Below, in pieces: positions 62,801 to 64,000 of a stretch of 64,000 nt of DNA. Source of the stretch: Symbiodinium natans (Eukaryota > Sar > Dinophyceae > Suessiales > Symbiodiniaceae); contig CAJNDS010002354.1 in assembly GCA_905221605.1 (NCBI GenBank), forward strand, positions 363,254 to 427,253. Reading direction: 5' to 3'. The position numbers were made by a program, and so were the translations under genes. The notes below the pieces were generated by a model. That model worked only from the letters and a program-made list of their open reading frames with translations. It was not told the origin of the DNA and did not search any database. Within the stretch, counting starts at the first letter, position 1, and every line of letters starts with the position of its first letter.

Positions 62801-64000
62801 GTATGTGATCCTTTGTGTCCTTTGTGTGTTGCTAGCTGGGCCTATGGGGGAAGGGGGGGGGGGACCTTGGTGGGACTTGGTTTGACCGAGGCTCCTTGGA
62901 TCAGGAGGAGCTCCAAACTCGCCAGCTCGTGCGCCAAGACTTGGGCCACACCTGGAAGTCTCAGGCTTTGAAGGCCGGGTGCAGCTTTAGGCTCTTGCTG
63001 CTTCTATTGAAGAGCCTACTTGTGACTTGTGCAGTCGGAAGCTTCTTCAAGCTGAGCCTTTTCCCTGAGGCTCTCATGAGCGGCGGCCCCCGAAAAGATC
63101 ACGTGGAGGTGCTACTGGAAACCGTAAGTTCCGGTGTGGTGCAGCGGGCGCCCCGGACTCTGCAGGCGGCTCTGCGAGATTTGGCAGCTCCCTTCGTGAA
63201 GGCAGCGCCGGTGGCCGCGGCTGTTGAGAGGGCGGTGGAGAGGGCCTTGCAACTCTTGGGCGATCTCCCAGAGGACCTTGGATGCGGAGGGGGGGAAATT
63301 GTGCGTGAACAGGAGCAGCAACAGCAGCTGGAACACCAGGTGGAGTCAGAGAAGGATACTTCAGTCAGCCGGCCCCACATCGGTGAGAGCCGCATGTGGG
63401 AGCTGCAGCAGAAGATGGAGCAGATTCTGAGCGCCGTCATCGGCGGAGACAAGATCCAAAACATCCATTTATTGTCCTTCCCATCGATGGCCGACGTGGC
63501 GGACGTCTTGAAAGCAATGGCCGCCAGCGGCTCGGCCAAGGAAGCAGCCAAGGCACTGGAAGCCCGAGGTCGTTTGGATGGGCTTCGGCTGCGGTTCTCT
63601 CCAAACTGCCGCATCACGGAGGATCTTCCGATACTTCGACCTGCCTTGGTGGCTCTCCAGCTCTTTAACAGCACCAAGGGGTTTACGTCCACACTGGCCT
63701 TGTCACTCAGCGAGGCCGAAAGCATCCGCTGGATCCTGCAAAGCTCAGCACACGAGTCCAGCGAGTCCAGCCACGGCTTTGTGCTGCACACGATCTCCGA
63801 AGCCCCTATGTTCGAAGCTCCGGAGACCACAATGGAAGAGCACCACGCCCCTCGTCATACAATCAGATGCCTCTCAGATCACTGCAGTCTCGCAGGAGAG
63901 TTCTTCTTGCCGACGTGTCGCTCGTACCACTCAGGTGCTTTGCCGGAACCGGACGTTTGCTGTCCCCCAGGCTGCCATCAGCTTCCTGCGCTTCTACCTG
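26474..64000 (+). CDS. giant DUF3638/DUF3645-family protein (ubiquitin hydrolase-like), whole gene, truncated at the right edge
   Basis: Over 40 plus-strand exons, described segment by segment below, read as one very large protein. The order of motifs is that of the long eukaryotic proteins carrying Pfam DUF3638 and DUF3645, which databases label ubiquitinyl hydrolase-like; I know of no firm biochemical proof. The C-terminal half has a P-loop MGEGKS, EVDLLLHP, LDLSPERWELP, EFANPDVAIG, HTTGIDINQ and RMRGLARGQ. Together these look like helicase motifs I, II, V and VI (superfamily 2/SecA-like), an inference from pattern. Where the family fixes junctions, introns are GT-, GC- or GA-AG. Introns range from about 90 bp to 3.6 kb or more and are full of CCCTAAA/TTTAGGG-like sequence. 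True start and end are not in view or not found. The unity of the gene is inferred from family order and strand; RNA evidence is needed. Confidence 0.75.
27606..27974 (+). CDS. giant gene, GGHAI / NTGSG exons
   Basis: Exon 27606 to about 27700 (acceptor ttgacag) reads EIYALGANQTWIVEGGWRG then EHGGHAIMHLGV. Exon about 27837-27974, ending at GTAAGC, reads GEFSFSVLNTGSGIHQF. The pair GGHAI...NTGxG is a recurrent motif near the N-terminus of this protein class as I remember it. The intervening intron is about 130 bp. Confidence 0.7.
28398..29660 (+). CDS. giant gene, helical exons
   Basis: Exons at 28398 to about 28500 (FRTYFVRHRCHTCAQLYEVL), possibly about 28640-28790 (FEGLRACVAACIGSC), about 28795-28980 (LRHLGLERDAVKKWMLNFRI, then CHKLTISDRIILTLGSLKL), about 29030-29388 (REAYAATARGRVHVCLQKIW) and 29454 to about 29655 (FGKVLGPLFVQDRLEEVLGC, SKQLIVGIIDSLVFWEG). 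Mostly helical, no named domain. The first exon is preceded by a cgtccag acceptor. Confidence 0.6.
29777..31005 (+). CDS. giant gene, LRIPMLLQF...LFEPG block
   Basis: Exon 29777 to about 30461 reads GVLVLASLLELFEHVLLAT, SASIYMED-like and FDRELDAACPEWAQARDLSI. Exon 30551 to about 31005 reads PYLRFGGTLENEIASAAVLP, DFDFSLTQAQSEALLMILNC, GLRIPMLLQFVVPNHVALL and FQRIFFACLFEPGPF. The phrase RIPxxLxF...LxxxLFEPG is characteristic of the N-terminal half of DUF3638-type proteins. The donor is probably a GA at about 31006. Confidence 0.75.
31140..32480. other. intron, no exon seen; GA microsatellite
   Basis: About 1.3 kb between giant-gene exons. A (GA)n run lies at about 31150-31174. No coding peptide was recognised on either strand. 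Confidence 0.5.
32485..34332 (+). CDS. giant gene, middle exons
   Basis: Exon 32485 to about 32605 (CKPESTLQDFIETARSSATG, then CLEECLTLF), probable exon about 32613-32710 (YKFWSGLEEFPKFMNLKSLP), exon about 33350-33509 (KVFRRFTQKLSRKILARWIR, then SLAAHFLDFASKAPWLGSFW), doubtful exon about 33775-33845 (WSVSELEPDDVQSLAVASC), exon about 33988-34082 (DAMADAAGDEADVVHAVFST) and exon about 34229-34332 (RQRVALLKAVEDIDAQERNK, CFSFILGGAMGAL). The intron after 34082 opens with gggagtttagggtttgggg. No domain name can be given. Confidence 0.55.
34340..34828. repeat. intron with degenerate TTTAGGG repeats
   Basis: At 34556-34690 the intron is made of variants of ttaggg/ggtttaggg, for example ggcttaggggtttagggg. 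A possible small exon (LVEFIIGHGPSDFWCP) lies at about 34722-34775. The G-rich orientation follows a giant-gene exon. Confidence 0.7.
34829..35894 (+). CDS. giant gene, CUB/PHR-like beta-sandwich exons
   Basis: Exon 34829-34918 (PYSFEHVGKANQEDKSTWVV) ends at a GT donor. Exon 35004 to about 35149 starts DDLGKSAQRVVRLPKASRII and continues with RFDPLSQLDTGDFLKIYTK. Exon about 35405-35673 reads GLVIEGETFTIEMSRLMKI, EEVAYGYRLIAEAEL and SILSECGGDMQEALQRYKLS. Exon 35801-35894 reads RQKWEELESLSEKRKKSLGL. The pattern 'S..H.......W.V......I.I.FDP.S.....D.L.IY' followed by 'V.GE.F.I......GYR' resembles beta-sandwich modules in giant E3 ligases such as HERC/HECTD4 and ZZEF1. The last part of the third exon could be UBA-like. 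Assignment is by eye. Confidence 0.6.
35940..36890. other. AT-rich intron, no exon seen
   Basis: About 0.95 kb. The part from 36060 to 36700 is clearly more AT-rich than its surroundings and lacks TTTAGGG-type motifs, which suggests inserted DNA. The 3' end (36790-36894) returns to caaaccct/ccctaaacc-like sequence just before a ttgtag acceptor. Confidence 0.5.
36895..37051 (+). CDS. giant gene exon (LDLGSAALSFAARE)
   Basis: After a ttgtag acceptor the exon reads EDAWLLGARLDLGSAALSFA, then RETLRPMPNECFSDPNYQE. It is strongly coding in composition in the otherwise AT- and repeat-rich surroundings. The following intron (37052-38939) holds the TG minisatellite. Confidence 0.65.
37795..38830. repeat. 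1-kb TG-rich minisatellite (TG)n/(TGTGTGGG)n
   Basis: Almost pure tg/gtgtgtggg repeats, including homogenous (TG)n stretches at about 38339-38395 and 38725-38758 and a gtgtcggg subrepeat at about 38575-38625. Long frames through it (Thr/His/Pro on minus, Val/Cys/Gly on plus) are artefacts. It sits inside one intron of the giant gene. Confidence 0.95.
38940..40010 (+). CDS. giant gene exons after the TG repeat
   Basis: Exon 38940 to about 39430 (acceptor ctgttgcag) reads GFSLALDMKKGIKLGSTGSG, VTWREETWTHVAMADLPGHL, WYGRPDHTSGDVLLSTVKYG and FWLEFEILASGVVVAYRLHE. It could be a SPRY/lectin-like beta fold; not certain. A small exon at about 39680-39756 reads FSADPEDSYELFAVPKALED. Exon 39921 to about 40010 reads DHAGELSPLQSYSPSVLLRS. 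The intervening introns carry cctaaaccct-type sequence close to the acceptors. Confidence 0.6.
40124..41024. mobile_element. 0.9-kb terminal-inverted-repeat element in an intron
   Basis: The left end tacaatgtggggcc (40127-40140) is matched by its reverse complement ggccccacattgta (about 41009-41022). Inside both ends lie runs of agttata/aacttacaagttat motifs in opposite orientation. The interior is AT-rich, has no transposase-like frame, and includes a tggtcc-rich tandem repeat (40453-40590). It is consistent with a nonautonomous DNA transposon inserted in a giant-gene intron between exons ending near 40010 and starting at 41139. Confidence 0.5.
40453..40590. repeat. degenerate tandem repeat (cttgtggtcc)n
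   Basis: Several copies of cttgtggtcc / cgtgtggtccg spaced 10-12 bp apart over about 140 bp, in two clusters. Inside the 0.9-kb terminal-inverted-repeat element. Confidence 0.6.
41139..42040 (+). CDS. giant gene, VEMPRLQLRF block
   Basis: Exon 41139-41279 (acceptor gtttcag) reads LASLHPLVALKHKSGHRTFA then SCAAALCLLANLRAVHR. Exon about 41339-41650 reads SRWFGSLLKLQMLKTGQAKV, contains four near-identical GPEGPE-type repeats, then RVEPLSHVLLWSTE. Exon 41780 to about 42036 (acceptor actcacag) reads EPSVDLVEMPRLQLRFRLRE, GGQLYLEATGHHAIRQLLPN and HALPPHCLLLRSEAGEA. The succession 'L.H.L.WS' to 'VEMPRL.L.F' to 'LLL...GE' is a known stretch of DUF3638-type proteins. The Gly-Pro-Glu repeat is a local tandem expansion (gagggccct). 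Confidence 0.75.
42298..43430 (+). CDS. giant gene, CPSLLSALWLLL block
   Basis: Exon 42298 to about 42446 reads VVAPLGVLKRQRSYPEPFST. A (TG)n/(CG)n tract follows at 42480-42510. Exon 42552 to about 43210 reads CPSLLSALWLLLCRLLQLDY, LVFRMALTDTSDRSPDAVAI and SYISHLTHVSQSCCMSLDEE. This matches the family pattern 'P.L.SALYLLLLRLL.RDY', 'HPDAHACRLKL' and 'L..HVS..CRLSLDEE'. Exon about 43232-43425 reads LPGIKGQPLLECSKFKAADW. Confidence 0.8.
43440..44590. repeat. intron ending in a CCCTAAA array
   Basis: Just over 1.1 kb with no supported exon. It contains ttcaggtttcgggtttcggg-like repeats (43690-43760) and ends with four perfect CCCTAAA units at about 44567-44594, right before the next exon. Confidence 0.6.
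44600..45290 (+). CDS. giant gene, two exons upstream of the nested gene
   Basis: Exon about 44600-44718 reads NQHLRFDWGCKQVQENPALE then QMCSWKEVAPLRGRLL. Exon about 44902-45235 (acceptor ttcag) reads SYEQLNALQHKFGVVVMLPS and AAWPTLSDRELGETPGFDSL; this one is less certain. Between them lies a (TA)n-rich tract. After 45290 no giant-gene exon is certain until about 50091; a possible 80-bp coding segment (EVPGAWAWTDPGRTAFRGHF) lies at 46590-46670. Confidence 0.5.
45300..46450. other. intron sequence, no supported exon
   Basis: Over 1.1 kb between a giant-gene exon and the telomere-like block. It contains a TA/TG microsatellite at 45340-45372 and scattered ttaggggg/ccctaaacat motifs. Several frames are open but none reads as a recognisable or conserved peptide. 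Confidence 0.45.
46456..46590. repeat. interstitial telomere-like array, CCCTAAA orientation
   Basis: About 18 tandem units of ccctaaa with ccccaaa, cccgaaa and cccaaaa variants. This is the C-strand form of the TTTAGGG repeat. Followed after about 100 bp by an array in the opposite orientation. Confidence 0.95.
46685..46788. repeat. interstitial array of the 8-mer TTTTAGGG
   Basis: About twelve copies of ttttaggg (one ttttgggg) in G-strand orientation. The unit is eight bases, one T longer than the heptamer used elsewhere in this window. Together with 46456-46590 it makes an outward-facing pair. Confidence 0.95.
46786..46985. mobile_element. perfect-looking hairpin flanked by 45-bp direct repeats
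   Basis: Left arm 46835-46865 (ttgggatgttcccc...actaacagtcct) pairs with right arm 46905-46934 (aggactgttagtatacgggg...) over about 30 bp with one or two mismatches; the loop is 39 bp. On each side lies a copy of taggaatgt..gagtattt(t)gaggtacttaggga-like sequence (46787-46830 and 46939-46983). Foldback element or small MITE. Confidence 0.75.
46995..47185 (+). mobile_element. 191-bp MITE, copy A
   Basis: Terminal inverted repeats: tcatgcccattgtggcctag at the left, and at the right the complement of ctagaccggaatgggcatga. Internal blocks ccatattcccccaaa and ttacctaggatcaaggc are shared with a second copy at 49212-49413 in opposite orientation. No coding capacity. It lies about 180 bp upstream of the nested membrane-protein gene. 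Confidence 0.8.
47365..48539 (+). CDS. nested eight-span membrane protein, unknown family
   Basis: Exon 1 47365-47736 (start MKFGLISCALLMAYTIGGIL), probable GT-AG intron 47737-47858 (122 bp; acceptor tggtgcag), exon 2 47859-48539 with TAA. The product is about 350 residues. Hydrophobic spans lie near residues 4-21, 46-70, 84-110, 125-146, 155-178, 200-217, 236-257 and 270-290. Charged His/Asp/Arg residues lie inside or beside several spans (e.g. MIVIHDVVSVVM), as in transporters, cytochrome b561-like or rhodopsin-like proteins, but I cannot assign it. The C-terminal cytosolic tail has a tandem 13-residue repeat (RKDKVSETFAADV then RKDKVSEMFAADA). The gene lies in an intron of the giant gene, same strand, between two inverted MITE copies. 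The exact donor is chosen by phase and is not certain. Confidence 0.75.
48580..48933 (+). repeat. tandem duplication of about 180 bp downstream of the nested gene
   Basis: Unit 1 (about 48580-48757) and unit 2 (about 48762-48933) share gcgttttcc, gagagccct.ccggagctg, gatactaggcccggagagtt, gtcagtctgcta.ataagca and gctgaaggtactttcaaac. It probably lies in the 3' untranslated region. Confidence 0.9.
49212..49413 (-). mobile_element. 202-bp MITE, copy B (inverted relative to copy A)
   Basis: Read on the minus strand it begins gggagtatcatgcccatttt, contains ccatattcccccaaa and ttacctaggatcaaggc in the same order as copy A, and ends with a matching inverted terminal repeat. Flanks the nested gene on its 3' side. 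Confidence 0.8.
49440..50085. other. intron rich in G homopolymers and AAGCTT-like repeats
   Basis: G runs lie at about 49441-49450, 49785-49805, 49898-49915 and 49999-50009. At 49590-49670 six ataagctt/gaagctt-type motifs recur every 10-20 bp in both orientations. A short GC-rich coding-like piece lies at 49690-49760. No exon confirmed. Confidence 0.5.
50091..52685 (+). CDS. giant gene, exons before the P-loop
   Basis: Exon-like segments: about 50091-50185 (RHGGLTGLCAGDLDISLVED), about 50575-50715 (SSLVEACPARGRGDDFLVKA), about 51573-51746 (GDVVASFLPSSLSPESSLEL, then LFKRAKSALSAIKTHAE), about 52015-52115 (TVLLLATRAASARRALVHAF), possibly 52325-52490, and about 52590-52678 (ELRDLQSLATKLAAELGARE). 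These are acidic or helical linker-type peptides typical of the variable stretch before DUF3638. The introns either side of the 52015 exon show CCCTAAA-like sequence before it (51920-51990) and TTTAGGG-like sequence after it (52140-52260). Confidence 0.5.
52724..53032 (+). CDS. giant gene, start of DUF3638 with the first half of the P-loop
   Basis: Acceptor tccccttgcag. The exon reads VVLDPHFLLFEWLFTKGNLR, SQLRLVSQFAEAARRLAE and RSGRPLIRQLLMGE plus one base. In DUF3638 this is 'LLFEF....LR..Q..LV......QM.MGEGK', the start of the ATP-binding core. The exon ends inside the P-loop at gggggaag, followed by GAGAGG, so the donor is GA. A T run and about 90 bp at 52885-52975 may be an additional in-frame intron. 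Confidence 0.8.
53880..54715 (-). pseudogene. possible decayed minus-strand gene inside the 3.6-kb intron
   Basis: Minus-strand peptides at 54392-54715 (RTLFFERRVLQLDKTLANA), 54061-54408 and 53934-54150 (CRAAPLFVTLAEMSRSEVRR) have ordinary protein composition but need frame changes to join. The plus strand is also partly open, so this is weak. No family recognised. Confidence 0.2.
55300..55645. repeat. two tandem minisatellites
   Basis: A roughly 61-bp unit (gcagagatatgttgaa...cgcaccgacccccagccag) occurs twice at about 55302-55425. A roughly 37-bp unit (aagtg.tgtgagcagagtgtggttttgctgcc) is repeated about four times at about 55520-55640. Confidence 0.85.
56637..56722 (+). CDS. giant gene, second half of the P-loop
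   Basis: Starts GCAAGTCTGCGGTG and reads (G)KSAVIAPLLGLLLASDGLVL. Joined to the exon ending at 53032 it restores MGEGKS followed by VIAPLLGLLLA, the DUF3638 nucleotide-binding loop. The match in phase across 3.6 kb is strong evidence that both sides belong to one gene. The donor is not fixed. Confidence 0.85.
56800..57583. other. intron, TTTAGGG-like motifs, no exon seen
   Basis: A TA/TC microsatellite at 56833-56872 and G-strand telomere-like variants (gggtttatagggtttttgg and onward) at 57064-57130. No supported exon. Confidence 0.5.
57584..57729 (+). CDS. giant gene, VYHIGFDRSD exon
   Basis: Reads SEAFFRPVYHIGFDRSDATG and AYALLRKVTTATKQHAAVT. In DUF3638 proteins the corresponding stretch is 'F..PV.HL.F.RS......LLRK......A.VVTTPES'. 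Exons for the next about 60 residues (probably between 57750 and 58360, for example around 57980-58030 and 58150-58355) could not be fixed. Confidence 0.75.
58793..58830 (+). CDS. giant gene, 38-nt micro-exon carrying EVDLLLHPLMSE (Walker B-like)
   Basis: After a gcgaag acceptor: GAA GTG GAT CTG CTC CTG, then CAT CCC CTG ATG TCG GAG CT. The family reads DEVDLLLHPLKSELNFP here, so the preceding Asp should come from the previous exon. It ends at a GC donor (GCGCCTGG). Joined to the exon at 59122 it restores the family phrase SELNFPVG without a gap. Confidence 0.85.
58831..59121. repeat. GC-AG intron built on about 22 CCCTAAA repeats
   Basis: An intron of 291 bp fixed by the protein family on both sides. 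About 165 bp (58930-59098) are tandem CCCTAAA units with a few CCCGAAA and CCCTAAG variants, an intact interstitial telomeric array ending about 20 bp before the acceptor (tgtgattcaag). Confidence 0.9.
59122..60172 (+). CDS. giant gene, LDLSPERWELP to KVNRVHYGLL exons
   Basis: Exon 59122-59195: NFPVGAREPLDLSPERWELP then MHLG. Exon 59621-59929: NLGTLTLNLRQAIDMGIKQL, DSPHVVLVIEDFYHTHLEPP and LLVLGRDWL. Exon 60109-60172: HTLPFVLAKVNRVHYGLL. The junction 59929/60109 restores DWLRHTLP using a GC donor and a ggtggag acceptor. These phrases are colinear with DUF3638-family proteins (LDLSPERW.LP.HL; P.LV.....FY...L.P.L; LPH.L.KINRV..GLL). Confidence 0.85.
60359..60600 (+). CDS. giant gene, DUF3645 block
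   Basis: Exon 60359-60432 (acceptor cgtctgcag): MAVPFTGLETPSIASEFANP then DVAIG. An intron of about 92 bp (60433-60524) follows although its sequence is open in the same frame. Exon 60525 to about 60600: LTILAFGHEGMRRSDVKTML. Joined: DVAIGLTILAFGHEG, the DUF3645 signature (VPF..K..PS..SEF.HPDVAI.LT...Y...GL). Retention of the intron would insert about 31 residues without a stop. Confidence 0.85.
60697..61190 (+). CDS. giant gene, GFSGTPTNILP exon
   Basis: Reads LIQPDPASILTLKRLWARKA, YLYYLRREIFPKATPSQTKK, LSACAQELASPVLFKVRLGF, SGTPTNILPSSLPPVEFDGA and DGKTLAILSSPHLVTL. The 'K.SASGQEL.....F..RLGFSGTPS.LLP' phrase is highly typical of this family, and 'GFSGTP' echoes helicase motif III-like SAT/SGTP sequences. 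The exon is followed by an intron of about 150 bp. Confidence 0.85.
61344..61635 (+). CDS. giant gene, ALIDTAALLCG to HTTGIDINQ exon (motif V-like)
   Basis: After a tttggcag acceptor: RPHFCALIDTAALLCGLENE, EVARWLMD, GCIFLARGTDLPMILLKG and RFCYFDQPHTTGIDINQPAL. The family has 'ALIDTGALITG.SN.EVA..LL', then 'F.DE.D.......', then 'YDQ.HTTG.DI.Q'. HTTGxDI is placed where superfamily-2 proteins have motif V. Confidence 0.85.
61640..62377. other. intron, no exon seen
   Basis: About 740 bp without supported coding peptides on either strand; no strong repeat. It ends with acctggctgag. Confidence 0.6.
62378..62484 (+). CDS. giant gene, RMRGLARGQ exon (motif VI-like)
   Basis: Reads VAAITMGKDMSIRELQQGAW then RMRGLARGQTLEMMLGK. 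The family phrase is 'T.GKDM..RD..QGA.RMRGI..GQ.I', and the Q..WRMR....GQ spacing resembles helicase motif VI (Q..GR..R.GQ). Confidence 0.85.
62553..62735 (+). CDS. giant gene, RLFYDWLARILPEDVAAY exon
   Basis: Reads KLLFERLFYDWLARILPEDV, AAYMRSALQDPRAVPPSN and LQDIQACLLMRA. Helical, follows the motif VI-like exon. The exact start among several AG sites (62525-62575) is not resolved. Confidence 0.6.
62735..62880. other. short intron with a G run
   Basis: Contains ctttgtgtcctttgtgtgtt and a 10-base G run at 62852-62863. No exon. Confidence 0.5.
62881..64000 (+). CDS. giant gene, last visible exons, cut by the window edge
   Basis: Exon about 62881-62975: FDRGSLDQEELQTRQLVRQD then LGHTWKSQAL. 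Exon from about 63038 to about 63830: SFFKLSLFPEALMSGGPRKD, VKAAPVAAAVERAVERALQL, IVREQEQQQQLEHQVESEKD, QNIHLLSFPSMADVADVLKA and TLALSLSEAESIRWILQ. A Glu/Gln-rich (REQEQQ..E) segment is usual after the motor core in this family. The last exon begins after a tcccccag acceptor at about 63971 (AAISFLRFYL) and continues beyond the window. Confidence 0.8.

Noticed and set aside
1-64000. CRISPR arrays, bacterial operons, Shine-Dalgarno sites, rho-independent terminators
   Set aside because: None present; intron-rich eukaryotic architecture makes such calls inappropriate.

Overview
This window is nuclear DNA from a dinoflagellate, most likely Symbiodiniaceae or a close relative. Every gene I can support reads on the + strand and is cut into many, often tiny, exons. 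Where the protein family fixes the junctions, introns begin with GT, GC or GA and end in AG, with the next exon usually starting with G. TTTAGGG/CCCTAAA telomere-type repeats are scattered through the introns, and there is no operon, ribosome-binding-site or CRISPR architecture. The species cannot be named from sequence alone.

Left part (1-26.4 kb): a poorly coding stretch with low-complexity DNA (1-6.4 kb); two coiled-coil exons (6.42-6.69 kb); a kinesin motor C-terminal half spread over nine micro-exons (8.03-8.93 kb); an intronless GT1-type glycosyltransferase (10.07-11.59 kb); a membrane-anchored beta-propeller-like/PAN-like protein (13.19-15.69 kb); a tandem pair of palindromic elements (15.94-16.42 kb); a secreted coiled-coil, cysteine-rich protein (18.04-21.10 kb); a second, truncated copy of the glycosyltransferase 3' end and downstream DNA (21.2-22.85 kb); and an unrecognised helical protein gene (23.19-25.1 kb or further).

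Right part (26.4 kb to the window end): one giant gene, at least 37 kb with more than 40 exons, encoding a protein of the DUF3638/DUF3645 family (annotated in databases as ubiquitin hydrolase-like). Family motifs appear in order: GGHAI and NTGSG, RIPMLLQF...LFEPG, VEMPRLQLRF, the CPSLLSALWLLL block, a P-loop MGEGKS, EVDLLLHP, LDLSPERWELP, the DUF3645 EFANPDVAIG block, HTTGIDINQ and RMRGLARGQ. Together they read like a superfamily-2 helicase/SecA-type ATPase core. The gene runs off the right edge.

A two-exon eight-span membrane protein gene (47.37-48.54 kb) lies inside a large intron of the giant gene, between two inverted copies of a roughly 200-bp terminal-inverted-repeat element. Other introns hold a 1-kb TG-rich minisatellite, a 0.9-kb terminal-inverted-repeat element, interstitial telomeric arrays and decayed gene fragments.

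Limits: exon borders are exact only where stated. Elsewhere they come from reading conserved-looking peptides by eye, without alignment or RNA data.
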